From: Capitulum mitella
Lineage: Eukaryota > Arthropoda > Thecostraca > Pollicipedomorpha > Pollicipedidae
DNA: 64,000 nucleotides
NCBI GenBank assembly: GCA_030062745.1
Contig: CP099850.1
Span: forward strand, 6,076,001 to 6,140,000
Reading direction: 5' to 3'
The translations under genes were made by a program, and so were the position numbers. The notes below the pieces were generated by a model that had not been told where the DNA came from, did no database searches, and saw nothing but the letters and a program-made list of their open reading frames with translations. Of this stretch, positions 24,050 through 36,524 are shown piece after piece. The first letter of the stretch is position 1, and each line of letters opens with the position of its first letter.

Positions 24050-24790
24050 GAAAGATTTGAATTCCGAACAGTGAATCTGATTCTGAATCCGAGTCATACG
24101 TGAAAAAGCGATTCGTGAAAAACAGCTCATTCAGAGTCGAGTCCGTGACGACAAGGCCTGAGCCCGAGTCTGAGTTCGAGTCATGTCTAAAGATGGCAAG
24201 GACAAAGGGAGTTCCAACGCGTCAATGCTCTTTCATTGCTGCAATGTCACGTTGTGTGAGTTTTCAGCTAAAAGCTGTAACAATATACAACCGGGCCGCA
24301 TCAGTTAGCCTGCCCAAAGGTATGCATGGTCCGTTTAATAGTAAAGATTTGTATTTACATTTGCATTTGCACACATCAAGGTTTCCACATATTTTTATCG
24401 CTCCTCCAGCAGATTTCATCGCTTTGTCTGCCTTCTGCTGTTCGTTGTGGTCTCTTGTCCTTTTCTGAGGTTTGGTGTTTCTGAATACTAGTGTAGTTCA
24501 AAATGAACTTATCTTCGAGCCAGATCTGGGTCTCACTCAGCTTGGTCTGGGCATGAATGTCAGTCTGTGTTCAAATGAAGCTGGCTTGAGTTTGAGTCTG
24601 AGTCCGAGTCCAGCATTATACGATTCCGCGGGTCTGAAACTGATACATATTTGAATGTCCTGTGGGTTTGTAAGTCCGAGTCCAATGCAGTCCTACGAAA
24701 TTTTGAATAGATTTACATGAGTCCGAGGCAAGAAGGCTTCTGAGTGCAGAGTCGAACCCGAGTGGAGTCCAACTCAAACCCAGGTCTGCT
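24050..24790. repeat. Degenerate GAGTCC/GAGTCT hexamer-rich region
   Basis: Many imperfect GAGTCC, GAGTCT and GAATCC hexamers, dense at 24,060-24,185, 24,590-24,612 and 24,672-24,780, separated by other sequence. Looks like decayed satellite-like DNA; no coding content. Confidence 0.4.
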
Positions 24791-25995
24791 CCATGCATGA
24801 CGCACTCCCCAGAACCACAACCATACCGGAACATCTCGACATCGCACCCACCCCCGGCACTTCAAGACATCACTGCCTGTCCCGACGTCACATCCGCCCC
24901 GGCACCTCCCACCGCCCCCCCCCCCCCGGACACCTGAGCCGGGCGGGGGCGGCGCAGGGTTCCGCGTGACTGGCCGCCGGCCGCCGCCCGACACGGTGCA
25001 GACGCCGGCTGGGCAGCCGGTGCAGCGGAGCGCGCAGCGGCCGGCACGGGTCCACGCCGGCCGTGTCACGAGCCGGCGCTCACCAGCCGGGGACGGCTGA
25101 GAGCGCCGGCATCCGGCGCAGGCGCCGCGGGAAGTTTGTTGTAGCGCCGCTGGGAGTGGCGCGATTCCGATTATCGAAAGCGACACCGCAGACGCCTCGC
25201 TGGCCGCGCGATGTTGTGGGCGTGACGCTCCTATGCAGCTGAAAACACGCAGCGTATCCTGCCCGGCCGTACACTACTTGAAATCCAGAGGATCAAATTG
25301 TACAGCTTGTTATGGTGCTAAGCCTTCTGAGACGAAATGCCTGGGCCAGACAAATCCTACGTGCTGCAATGTTGTGAAAACATTTCCAGATGAAGCTGAC
25401 TGAAGGAATCGTGTACAAACTGCTCATTCATAACGCTTTCGTTTCAGTCGGTATGCGCCGACAGAAAAGTGACAGACACAGAAAAGAAAAATATTATATA
25501 ATAATATCTACACGCAACAGATTGAACGTGCTGTCGTGGCTTTTCGCTACGCCACTGATGGGTGTCTTTTTCCTTTAACTGCAGTGACGGCAGAGATAGT
25601 TTACCGCATTCTCGAAATTCCTGTGTTTCTATTCATGAGACATTGTTCCCTTTTTATTCGCGCTAAAATTTTGGGCCTTTTTCCTGCCAACATTCCTTGC
25701 AATATCATGATTCGGAAATTACCCATGGCCTGGCCCACGAGGTGCTATACATAGGTTCGCCATTGCAAATGATTTTCCTCGATGTGGAGATGGAAGCACC
25801 ATTGTAACGTTTCAAGCGCACGTTTTAAAAAGAGGCAACTCATGCAGCTGTCACCCTCGAAATGTCTCTCTCGGAAACATTACAACCAGCGTGACTGAGG
25901 CTCAGCCTCCCCCCCCCCGTCTCCCCTGGCGACAGCGTCTTTACTCGGCCGGAGTCGGCCAGGGCGTCTCGTCGGGACCTGGCCGTCCGTCACAG

Positions 25996-26121
25996 GTCAC
26001 GTGACGTCGGTGGACTGCAGTCACGCCGCCAGGCGCCGCCAGACCATGCGTATAAACAGGCCGGGCGTGGCACGTGACCCGCGGCGGCCGCTGCGCCGGC
26101 GCCGGCCGGCCGTCACGTGAC
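25996..26121. promoter_or_regulatory. Three CACGTGAC E-boxes in 126 bp
   Basis: GTCACGTGAC at 25,996-26,005 and 26,112-26,121, and CACGTGAC at 26,071-26,078, in a GC island. GTCACGTGAC is the preferred palindrome of USF/MITF/TFE-type bHLH-Zip factors. There is no mirror copy in the left arm, and promoter function is not shown. Confidence 0.35.
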
Positions 26122-27144
26122 CGTGTCGGCGCCGGCCGGCCGATAAGGTGTTAATTTGCGCCGACGCGGCGGCCCGCAAACAGGCCGCGGCGCCGGCCCT
26201 CCGGGACCGCCCGCGGCGGCGGCGGCGGCGGCGGGCAGCCAGACGGCCGCCCGGGGCCGGCAGAGGCGCGTCCAGAGCGGCGGCCGCGGGAGGCGGGGGC
26301 GGGACAGGTCCAGACGGTCGATAAGCAGTCGGCTGAGCTGGCGGAGCAAACCCGATAGATCGGGGCCCTTCCAATCGTTGTTTGCGGCACCGCTCGAGGA
26401 AAACTGATAGCAACCCTGCAGGGCGACGAGAAGGCGCCTCTGTTGCAGTTTATATTCTGTTTATTTCCTACATCAATTGCATATACCAACGAATTCCTCT
26501 CTTATTTGAAGGATTTTGTAATTCCCTTTTGTAATTTTTGGGTCCCTTTTGGCTGTAGCTGGCCTTCGATCGCTCCTGTTCCGGTGCCCTTTGAGAAGTT
26601 TGCCTCAAACCCTAGACTGACATTTGAGCGTGATTCTAGCTCCTGAGGCACAGAGAGCGTCCAGAGCCACAGAGAAAACTGAGCAGGGCAGAAGACTGAG
26701 TAAGATAACCACTTGCTGCTCAGCTCCAAATGCGCCCCGCCTTGTTTTCAAAGGGCGGATAAAGTGAAGATTGTTCTTCGAAAGCCCTATCGGCCCAGAG
26801 ACGAACAACTGCGATGTTGACGGAAACGTTGCTTCAGACTGCTACATGGTTTTATAATAAACCGTTCATTTTGGTGAGGTATCGCATGACAAGCAATATT
26901 GCTCCCTATTTCTTGCTGCAGCAAGTCGCTTTAATTCGGGGAGAGGGAGAGTGTAGCCTCCCAGAATTGGCGTTATCAACACCTGTTCCCACCTGCGTGA
27001 GACAACGTCTAAATCTGCGCCGGGCGACCTGGTAGCGTCGCGACAGACAGCCGTACACGGCAAAGCTCCCAGTAACGCGCCCACAGGGAGGCGGCTGGGT
27101 AAACAGCGCGGCACTCGGGGGAAAACAAGCGACTGCCAGCGCGA

Positions 27145-27275
27145 CGATGGCATCAGTCCCGAGCCTGCACCGATAAATCGCAGATTGGCACCATAAAAAC
27201 GCTTGTCGACAAGTCGCCTGTTTGGGTTACCGACGCTCGCCAACGGCGCTAAATAAACACTGCCATCGAGAGCAG
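27145..27275 (-). repeat. Mirror block L, right copy
   Basis: Inverted partner of 20,706-20,835. Shared core GACTTGTCGACAAG and flanks at about 75% identity. Confidence 0.7.
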
Positions 27276-27463
27276 ATTCCTGGTGCGACCCGACGCGGCG
27301 GCTACACCTTAACCAAAGTCTCGTTAAATCAGAAACTCGTGCTAACACTGGCCTGACACGCCTTCATCGTGTGCTCTTACCGCCGTTCCCGTGGATGACA
27401 AGAAGCCAAACATTACAAACCACGTGTCTACACGGCTACAACGTATGCGAAATCACGGGCATG

Positions 27464-27708
27464 TTGGCGGCGATAGGGGCCGGGTGCAGGGGCGGGAGGG
27501 AGAACGGGAAGAGGCCACTCCGCTCAGACCAGCTGATCAGATGGCGCTCAGACATTAGGACCGTATCAAACGGTCCGTTAATTAATCACCGTCCGAGCGG
27601 TGATTAATCAGAGCCAGTAATTAGCCAGACGGAGACGGCTTGAGCGAGCGCCCCACGAGGCGACGCCGGGCATAAACAGCTGACGGCACGTGGGGACGCT
27701 CGCGCCGT
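27464..27708 (-). repeat. Mirror block K, right copy (ultraconserved)
   Basis: Inverted partner of 20,281-20,525, same length. Both hairpins are present (27,581-27,608 and 27,558-27,576). Substitutions sit only near the two ends; the 149-bp middle is unchanged. Confidence 0.92.
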
Positions 27709-29765
27709 CCGCACGGACGTGGCTCGTGAATAGCACGAACGTCCGGTGAGCGAGGAGCCACGGTGCAGACTACAGCGGTAAATGGTTACGACTCGTTACA
27801 CAAGTCAGACTGTTATGGTATCGTATATGTCAAGATGGAGTGATGGTCACGAAGAGCATGACGCAGAAAGATAAGAGGCAGAGGGTAGGGATATGTAGAG
27901 TGAGTTAAACATTAAGAGAGGGAGAAAAAGACAGAGAGGGAGAACGAGAGAGAGAACGGACATACAGGCACGAGAAGATAAACACACAAACAGATATACC
28001 GACAGATAAACAGGCCGGCAGACAGACATACAGACAGATAAACAGACAGGCAGACAGACGGAAACAGACCCAAGGGCCACTCCTTAACCGAGGCTGGTGA
28101 TCAGCGGTTACCAGAAGCCGTGTCGGCGATCTGTTAACATCACCGGTCGACACTGACCGAGGCGTCTCTGTCCCTCCAACGCCGTAGGCCGTGTCCCCCT
28201 CCCCCTGTTCCGGCTGACGGAGGCCGTGCGGACGGCAGGTGCCGAGGGCAGACGGCCGCCGACAGACAGTCGGCCGTGGTCCAGGGACGCGTGTCCGGCC
28301 TGTGGCCCTTGGCAGCGGCCAGGCTGGGCCGACTCGGCTGCCGGACAGACGCAGAGGTGGCGGACGCTGCGGTGACTCACGGGCCCGCCGGCAGCGGCCT
28401 CCTCCCCCCCCCCCGGACGCGGACCGAGAGCTCGGCACCAAACGTGTAGCGTCGTACCAAGTGTGGCTTCCAGAGGCGGGAACCGGGAAACAGCGTTGCG
28501 GGAAATTTCAGTGGAAGGAAATGGAATGGGAAATATATATTTCATGTTCCAGTTATGCAACTTTAGGTGATCACAGGCCGCTTCAGAGCACGGCGAACCA
28601 ACACGACATATCATTGGTTGGGCCGAATTATTACGGTAAGTGTGGTCGTGGCTTTTGTCATATTTGCTTTGCATTCGCCTCTATAGCGGCAATGCTGAAA
28701 CTATTCAAAATGAGTGAGGCCGGCGGTCGAACTACTTTGTCTAACCTGGCGCATGCATGAGGACTAGTTTTACATGGAAGCATCCAGTTGCTTCGCAGCA
28801 TATTGTCAAGTTTGTCAGGCGGCAGCGGACATCGTCAGCCAGCCTCCAGCTGGCAGGCGACGTTTCGTTTGCCTTCTCCCCATCGTCATACCCCGAGTGC
28901 TCTGACGAGCAATAGCCAGCTTTGCAACGCTTGAGCACTGAATAATTGGAATAGGCAGCCGTGACCTGCCAAAACTTGCGAGGTAAGGAGGAAGAATTTA
29001 CGACAAGCAACAGTCGTCTGTGTATGTCTTCTGCCGAGAAAGTGCACAGGCAATTCTCATAGTCATACAAGCCTTGTCATATCTATTTCGTCGTGTTCTT
29101 CCTTTCTGTCATCTCGAGTGTTGCCAACACTCATTGTCTGCCTGACCATCAAACTAGTTCAAGCGGAACAAAAACATCCTCTTCATAATAATGGATGCTC
29201 AACTACGACAGAGACAAGACCTGAAGTCCATCGCAAACAACCTACGGTCACAAAACGCTCGACGAGCCATTGTCGATTTCTGGCCGGTTCAAGGCTCAGA
29301 TAGACCTCTCCGCGATTGCCGCTCGAGTGTGCCAGCCCGCCGGGTGTCGAGTGGTCTGTGGGCGGCCGCGGGCGGGACGAGAGACGGCATCGCCGCTCAG
29401 GCGAGGTCAGAAAGCCCGGCGGCGGCGCGAGACGACGGCACCGAGACGCCCAGTCCTGTGCTGGAGAATAGTAGCCCGGGCAGGTGTTCGGAAACGTTGT
29501 CCAGTCGTCGGCTTTTAAACGTCGATCAGGGAGGTCTTGCCGGCGATTACTGGTCGCAGGCTGCGCGACCATAGTGGCACCTGAAAATGCAAGAAGGCAC
29601 ATGAATGCATCTCCAGAACAGCCGGCCAGATGTCAGTCGTTCGACAGGACAATGATTACGATTTCATGCCTTTCGTGACAATTCAGACACCAACAAGGTA
29701 AAAAAAGGTTCATCCTGGGATGCCACGAAAGGAAACGACATTTTACATACGCCGGTAGACATGTT
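27709..29765. other. Right-arm spacer after block K
   Basis: Contains a purine-rich tract (27,855-27,960) running into a GACA/CAGA microsatellite (27,960-28,070), a GC island at 28,140-28,440 with a C tract near 28,405-28,414, and a second patch at 29,290-29,470. No gene recognised. Confidence 0.45.
27960..28070 (+). repeat. Imperfect (GACA)n / ACAGAC microsatellite
   Basis: Imperfect runs of CAGACAGACA and GATAAACAGACAGG after a GA-rich tract. This produces an artificial cysteine- and serine-rich reading frame on the minus strand, which I do not call. Confidence 0.75.
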
Positions 29766-29928
29766 TTAACGTTCTCCCCGTACCCATAACGCTAAGACGC
29801 ATTCCCGTATGGGCATGCGTCCCAGTTGGCATGAATCAAAAGTGAATCGATGGGACTTTTCCTCTGGCCCATGCGTTTTAAATTTTGAGAAAATTCAGTT
29901 GCGTTCACAGGGCTCGGAAAATAGGTGT

Positions 29929-29931
<3 letters not shown>

Positions 29932-29983
<52 letters not shown>
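29932..29983 (+). repeat. (TA)n microsatellite
   Basis: About 26 uninterrupted TA units within TTAA element copy 1. Confidence 0.95.
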
Positions 29984-29986
<3 letters not shown>

Positions 29987-30540
29987 AAAACTGAGTTAAC
30001 ATCAAGTTTAAAATCTCTCTTTGGCTTTTACTAGCCATTTTAGGCCTACGAAGTTTAGTCATTCTAAATCTTGGAATGACTATCTACACGTATTACATCG
30101 CATATATATACCAGGGGCATGAAAAACGGGGAATGCCATGGTCGCATGCTCATCAGGTCAACTTGCTTACAACACTTACTTACAACTCACAACTTACTCT
30201 TTTAACCCCCCCCCCCCGTGACTTCAAATGCGCTCAAAGTCACTGGCCACAATGGAGTGGCCTTGGGTTCATTTCAGAGTATTTGAAAACGTTTCCAATT
30301 ATCTGAATTTACTAGATTTCTGTTAGTTCTGTCAATGACTGTCGCAATGAAGGATGCACGCGCTAGCATTTTATTCCATAGCTCTGTGCTCCGACCTGAT
30401 TTCGACCTGAAACATGAAACATGATCAGAGGACATTGTGCTAAGTCATATAGGTCCCGGATTTTTTATTTGGAAAATCAGCGGCAAAAATATTTACATAT
30501 AACCTAATTCTGACTCCAGTTTTTCTTCATTGTTGGGCAG

Positions 30541-30592
<52 letters not shown>
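30541..30592 (+). repeat. (TA)n microsatellite
   Basis: About 25 TA units with one CA interruption, also inside TTAA element copy 1. Confidence 0.95.
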
Positions 30593-30872
30593 GAAGTCTT
30601 AAGTTCCGCACTAAAAACCCGATTTTTGACAGTCATTCCGGTTTTACCTTCAATAATGCCAAAAAAGCTCGAGGCAATTCCCAAAAAATTGACCTGGTTC
30701 CGCCCTTGGATGAAACAAAACTACAAAATTTGGCATAATACGTGGAAAGAATATATACGTACGAGGCCAAACAAAACAGGGGAATAAACCGGGCGACAAC
30801 CCTGCAAATGGCGAGCAAAAAAGTCGGAGGGAAGCTTCTAAAGCCCCCCCCCCCATATGGGAATAGGGTTAA

Positions 30873-33225
30873 AGCGACATTCTACACTAATTTTAATTTC
30901 ATGAGTGGAGAACACCAGATGTGATATGGGATGATGCACTAACCCTGCGGTCAAGGCGTGATCGAGACTTTCCATTACCGAAAGAGCGCCGCGGCCCCGG
31001 GTTACTGGACCTACCTTCTGGAGGATCTGGGGAAGGACGTTATGCCATACCCCCAAAGCGATCAACACAGAGACCAGCATGTCTTTTGACCCCTAATCCT
31101 TGGACAAACTACATATAGGTTCTTTCCTTTCGGCTTTAAAACGGAAACACGTGTAACAGCTTAGACACCTCGTGCATTTCAAGGACTTATGATAAGGAGA
31201 TAAAACCAAAACAATGCATTTGTTCCATTTTCGATTTGGGTACAAAAGCACAATTTCAGTTTTTTTATTTATTGCTTCGGTATATTTTCTTCAAAACGAT
31301 GAAATAAAATGGTCGAAATCCGAAAACAAATTGAGGGTATGTGCGGTCTCCTTGAACGCAAGTTCGCCCTTATTCAAACTCGTCGTCTGGATCTGCCAGC
31401 GAACCTACCAGGGTGTGCCCATCCCACAACCATGCCCACTCACACCTCCTGTCCATGTGGGTGAGCCAAACAGGGCCATCGTCCCTGATGCTGCAGCGAG
31501 CTACAGCCGGACTCCCGCAGTGCGAGTAATTCATTGCCCCGGCCTGGCGCCGCTTTGAATGGAAGCGTGCGGGACCGGGGAGCCGGCTCAAAAATGTCAC
31601 GCGCTGGCGCCGGTAATTTGGGAATCATGTACCCAGCAACGCAAGCACGCCCGCGAGTCGTTAAACACGATGATAAAGTAGGTCGCATAACTCTTGCTGG
31701 TCGTGCCCGCGGGCGGAATGGCTTTTTGCCGCCCCCAGCGAGTGACGCGGACAGCGGGCCGAGAAAGTGAAAAACCGACGGCGGCGGCGACCGCCACATG
31801 CTGGCGTCGTTCATGGAGGTGATTTTTCCTTCCGGGCACTCCGCCGTGCACTTATTTCGCTGCGTCCTCAGCATTTTTGAGCGCAATGACACGGCTCTCA
31901 CATTTCTGCCGTAATCCGCAACGGCTCAGCCGCTCCCGTAGGATTTGGAACGGACTAGCAAAAACGGGGAGAGGCAGGGCGGCCAACTGAGACAGTTTCC
32001 GATTGGAAAAACAAGACGAGAAGGAGCCTCCCCGAGATGTGTCAGTCGTTCCTGTTGCAAGCGTGCAGGATGACTTGCGTTCACGACAAAAATAGGATCT
32101 GAAAGCTGCACTGGCAAACGTTCCGATACCAGTAGCCATGCACTGCGAAGCGTTTCCAGAATTGAGGGTGATAAAAGCCAAATTGAAGCCGATTTCTTGC
32201 TTGCAGCGCTATAGGGCTCGATTAAAATTCCAGTTTACGGGGATGGGGCAATGGCTCCCACACTCCCCCTCCCTTCCACCGTCCCTGACAGAAGCTACGG
32301 TAAGAACCTGCATTTGATCACAACTGAGTGCTGTGTGAGAATGATCTTACATCAGGAGGTCAGGCGTTCCCGTACCGTCTACGGCAGCGCAGGAATTCGG
32401 TCAGTGCCCGGGCCACGCCAAGCGGCGCTCTGCCCATATTTAACCTCGCCGTCGCCGCGATAACGGCCCACTCGAAACCACCTGGCGGTGGCCGTCCACG
32501 CCCGTAAAAACGGCCGCGACAAAGTCCAATAGGCGGCTATCTTGTTTGCAGATTCATTCCACTTACAGCGGAAAACATGTTGACGCGGCCGGCGCCGCTG
32601 TTCCTCGGCCGGCCGTTACACGCCGCCCTCGTGCCGGCCAATCGTCATGGCTATCTGGAGCGCCTCGCCGACCGGCGCCGCGTGTCGACGTTAGTGGCGC
32701 GATAGCGCGCCGCGCAATGTCGCCGGACGAGCGGCGCGGACAGGTGGCGCCCCCTGGCCGGCGCGGACGGTCGAGGCTCAGCCGGCCCGCCCGGGTGGCC
32801 GTGCGCTGAGGCGGGCATTCACTTGTGGTCGGTGGAATTGGCCCGCAGGGCTTTTGTGGTCGATAGGTATATAGGTTTGTGGTCGATCACATTTGTAACA
32901 AATGACGTTTTTTAACACCGTCTGATCGTGTTAAACATCAAGCGCAGCTGGACGGGTGGTTTTCTTGACTGGGGCTGAGAAACCCAATGTAGCCGATTAC
33001 CAGAGCTCTCAGCAACCTTCATATGATCTCTGTTCTTCAATCTCAGATGGGTTTCTTCAGTGCCGACGTCAAATTTCTTGGGCAACAGGGAATGCGAATT
33101 AGAGCCACATATAAATCTTCTTCGACAACTGGGGCGCAAAATTACTACACCTGAGGGAGCACCCACGGACTCTAAGTATCGCTGACCCATCTCTATGATG
33201 GACTATCTGCATAGCAATTCGTCGA
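30873..33225. other. Right-arm spacer before block J
   Basis: Mixed composition, with GC-rich patches at 31,380-31,830 and 32,380-32,810. No gene, transposon end or mirror block was found in the parts I compared with 13,307-20,280. Confidence 0.45.
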
Positions 33226-33965
33226 TCGATCGGGTCTCGATGCGTCCGTGTAACGGGCCCACCGGGCGGCCAGGGCCGATTTTCCCACAGAGCGGTCAGT
33301 CGGCGACGGCTCCGGCGGGCCGGCCGCCGCCGTCTCATTTACACTATTGATGGATCAGCCGGCCGGCCGCTAATGATAATGCCACTCATTACCATGGCGA
33401 CGGACGGCTCCCCGGAGACCGGAGACAGCCGGTCTCCAGGGAGACGGCCGCTCGTCTCGACGGAGACGGCTGTCTGGCGGGAGACCGCCTGACCGGTCAG
33501 TGGCCGGAGAGGGCGCCCTGTCATCGACGAGCTACCGGTCCGGTCTGTACCCGTTTCCCCGAACACAGACGTTACAGTGGGGGACTGTCGACACAATGGA
33601 GATGATGACGGTCAATTATGCCGGCCGGTGGTGGGCGGGGGCGGCGACGGCGGCGGCGGCGGCGAGTCTAGGGCGCACCGCCCCCCGCCGCCCACGGAAA
33701 ACCGGCCCATTCTAATCAATTCGTCGCCGAACAGCGTGTTATTACAGGCGAATTTCACGCAAGATTTATTGGACAGTGTGCCGAGAGTAATTGTCGGGTA
33801 CCGGCTCGACGGCCGAGATGAGTGGCCAATGGGGGCGGGGCGTGTTTGTTTTTTACCGAACGGAAAGAGTGATTAGAGCGGCGTTTTGTCGGCGCCTAAT
33901 CATACGTTCCTGCACCTTAAGTAAAATTACCGGGCAAATGTGACACATTTATGGCGCCCCGTTCC
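33226..33965 (-). repeat. Mirror block J, right copy
   Basis: Inverted partner of 12,566-13,306 (740 against 741 bp). Near-identical through the segment with CCGCTCTAATCACTC and through the CATTATCATTAGCGG segment; the GGC run is shorter than on the left. Ends abruptly at GATCGGGTCTCGA (33,228). Confidence 0.92.
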
Positions 33966-34061
33966 ACAAATGCCAGCAAGTGCAACGTACGGCGGACGAA
34001 CGCTGCAGCGCGGACAAAGCGGGGCCGCTGCGGCGCCGCGCGTCGCCGGCCGAATCGCAGA

Positions 34062-34215
34062 AACCCGCCGGCTCGCTCTCCGGCGCCGGCCGGCCGTCAG
34101 AGCCGGCGCAATTTCCGGCGCCGTCCGGCCGGACACGCTCAATCGCCGCCCGGCACCGGCCGGCCTGTCATCCGCCTCAGGCCGACACGTCGTCCGCCGG
34201 CGCGGACTGGTGGCC
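34062..34215 (-). repeat. Mirror block I, right copy
   Basis: Inverted partner of 12,315-12,470, about 85-90% identical. Spacing to block J is the same (about 95 bp) in both arms. Confidence 0.8.
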
Positions 34216-34984
34216 GCGACTCGGGACCGGATTCAGCTCTGCAGACCGGCCATGGTACGGCGGCACGTCGCGGCGGACCGTCTCGGCGGCCGCTGCGTGT
34301 GGCGTAACGGCGCGTCGTAATGAGATTAGTAGTCCGGCTGTGCGAGTTCGGGGCCTCAGGGTATCGCACGCGCCGCCCGAGAGGCCGCCCGAGGTCCGGC
34401 AGGCGGCTGTCCGGTCGGCGCGTCAAGATGAAACCCCGATACGGCGTTACACGACGGCTTATTAACGGGATGTCCGGCCGGCCCAGCAGTGGAAGGTGTC
34501 ACCTCGAGGCTGTAACTCTTTCCTCGCGAGGTGGTCGCTGTGACCTTGTAGGGTGCCTTCATGCAAAGCTGTCCGACCTAATGGTGCGGCAGTTGTTCTT
34601 GTACGTCGCGGTAACAGACCTCGTCTTTTAAATTGCCTCCTTGGGGACGATTTTTATGTCTGTGTGTCAAATTTTGCGTGATTTCCCGCACATAAAAAAT
34701 CACGTCTTGGAACCTCCACCGCCCTTCTTCATAAATCACCACTGACTTACATCGGTAATAATCTTTCAAAGTCCTGTTTCTATGCTAGTTGCTGCCACCA
34801 TCTCGAGGAATAACTCTCAATAGTGTCAGCTTCCACCCCACGGGCTTAAACCGTCCTTTGCTACAGCCACACTACACGATTTCCATTCAGCAATGCAGAC
34901 CAAGAATGACGAAGCGTGTTCACGGCGAGCTCAGCACCGGCAGGCTGGGAGCTGTCGCCCAGCAGCTCGGAGCCTCTTCGGTCG

Positions 34985-35080
34985 AGCCGCAAGGCCACTC
35001 GGTGCACGTGCACAGTTGCATGGGGAGCCACCATTGCGGGTGCCGCGGCCATTTGCCCCAGTGTCGGCTGGGTCGTGTAA
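34985..35080 (-). repeat. Mirror block H, right copy
   Basis: Inverted partner of 11,295-11,385; CGGTGCACGTGC and CGGCCATTTGCC mark the alignment. The transposon-rich expansion of the right arm begins just beyond it. Confidence 0.6.
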
Positions 35081-36524
35081 CAGCCGGTCTCACGCGTCCA
35101 ACAGCGGCGAGAGGTGTTCACCAATTTGAACGTCGGCACTAACGGCGCCGACACGGGCGTCCAGTTTAGGTAATGGCGTCGTTTCACGCGCCGATCGCCT
35201 GGTATCACGAACTGAGATTTCCGCTCTTCCATGTGGGCGGGCTGTGGGCGGTGATTTCCGCTTTGTGGTGCTCACATTTATGGGTTCTGCCCAGTGTTTC
35301 CAGGCTGTGGTGCCTCCAAGTCTCAGTTACAGGTTAAACACAGAGGTTCCTATTTTGTGACGCTCGCAGGTAAGGACCAACATCCTAATTTCCGCTCTGT
35401 GGTGATTCCATTGTAAGTCTGCGCTGCGGTGCTCGCAGTTATCTGTCCGACAAAGTAATTTTCGTTATGAGTTGCTCGCAGTTGTAGATCTGACACAAAG
35501 ACTTCCCCATTATGGTGTTCCCAGTTTGAGTCCGACACAATAATATCCACTCTGCCATCCGTTCCACGTTATGTATCCAGCTCGCGGTGTTTGCAACTAC
35601 AAGCTCAAGGGGCGCCATAAACCAATCTGTTTTGTCCAGCAACGGGCGGCAGTCTCTTATTCAAAATTGAAGGAACTGAGAGCGCGCTTTGCACGCTTTT
35701 AGCGACTGAGATTTCACGCATGGAGGTCGCTCGGAGAAGTTGAGATCAAAGGTATCTTGGTTCAGATCGAGGTGTTTGTCAGTGTGTCAGTCTGTGTCCA
35801 AACTTCGGAGTCTGGCGCCCGAACGCACCAGCCGATCACAACACAAATGGCATTGTCGGGTGAGCCGACTCGGCGGACAGATTGTGGTGCAAGTTCTAAA
35901 GCGATTCGTGGCGTGTGGCATATGCCCCGTGGCGCGAGCAGGACTTCTGCAGAATTCAGTTAACAGCAGGGACGGGTTAAACGTCGGCTGCTGTTGACTC
36001 AACACTTGATGACAACATGGGTCCCACTTGTGTGTATTCGCTCTTGTGATCGGCAAGAAACATGCGACCTATGTGGCGATCTTCACATGCGTGTTTCGAT
36101 TTGGACTCGGGGACCTTCCAGTGCCAGAAGCAGTAGGCGGTTGTAATTTGGTGGGCAGACAGACTAACACTATGGCTATCCAACGGTACACCATATGATG
36201 GGCAGGCAATGTACCTGTCGATCGCGTGCAGCGCGCATTGCGACTCTTTAATGGACCCGTTACTAGAAACGAGCAGTGCAGTTTACTTGAGTGGTCCCAT
36301 CCCAGACAGTCCATTGTCGCCGTGAAAACGTGGTCCATTGGTCATAGCGTCTAGCTTGTAAGCAGGCAACCCTGGTTCGAGCTTCGCCGACTCCGCTTTT
36401 CATAGCTCATCGTTTTCATACAGATTTCTTTCGCTGTGCAAATTTGTCGCTGCATGAATGCGAATATGGCTTACGATTGTACAGCTACGCTTGCGAGTAT
36501 CTTTTGCTGATGACTGATGGTAAT
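35081..36524. other. Right-arm insertion zone, proximal part
   Basis: No left-arm counterpart. No gene recognised apart from a weak tRNA-like sequence at 36,318-36,400. Phrases of the type GTGGTGNTCNCAGTT recur loosely at 35,260-35,540 (TTTGTGGTGCTCACA, CTGTGGTGATTCC, GCGGTGCTCGCAG, TATGGTGTTCCC), suggesting an old tandem array with units of about 55-70 bp. Confidence 0.45.
36318..36400 (+). other. tRNA-Thr-like relic or SINE head
   Basis: TTGGTCATAGCG (A-box-like), AGCTTGTAAGC (anticodon-arm-like with TGT in the loop) and CCTGGTTCGAGC (B-box-like) occur in tRNA order and spacing, just outside the hAT-like element. The anticodon stem is mispaired and I find no matching acceptor stem, so it is a relic or a SINE head. 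Confidence 0.3.

Larger units (their letters stand above)
20836..27144. other. Unmatched central interval containing the mirror axis
   Basis: About 6.3 kb with no arm-to-arm homology that I can see; the arithmetic axis from blocks K and L is near 23,995. It includes a GC island at 20,840-21,020, short GGCGCAGCCAGGATTT repeat fragments at about 21,425 and 22,974, a possible small split reading frame at 23,075-23,267, degenerate GAGTCC hexamers at 24,050-24,800, and GC islands at 24,880-25,130 and 25,960-26,360. No recognised gene. Confidence 0.5.
29766..30872 (+). mobile_element. TTAA element copy 1 (piggyBac-like, non-autonomous)
   Basis: Begins TTAACGTTCTCCCCGTACCC and ends GGGAATAGGGTTAA, that is, TTAA target duplications with inverted ends of the type CCCTATTCCCGT. 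Internal order matches copy 2 (56,921-58,181): CCCATAACGCTA, then GCATGAATC, ATGGTCGCATGCT, a GTTTCCA(A/G)T block, and a C-rich tract just before the end. Two (TA)n tracts expand it. No transposase frame. TTAA specificity and CCC-type ends are known for piggyBac; assignment to that superfamily is an inference. Confidence 0.7.

Noticed and set aside
27847-28080. Cysteine- and serine-rich 77-codon frame on the minus strand
   Set aside because: It is the translation of the GACA microsatellite.
28140-33225. Further mirror blocks between J and K (partners for GC islands at 15.0-16.1 kb and 19.4-19.7 kb)
   Set aside because: I compared the GC-rich patches of both arms and found no alignment beyond short GC-rich words.
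36318-36400. Functional tRNA-Thr gene
   Set aside because: The anticodon stem is mispaired and no acceptor stem can be formed, so it is kept only as a tRNA-like relic.
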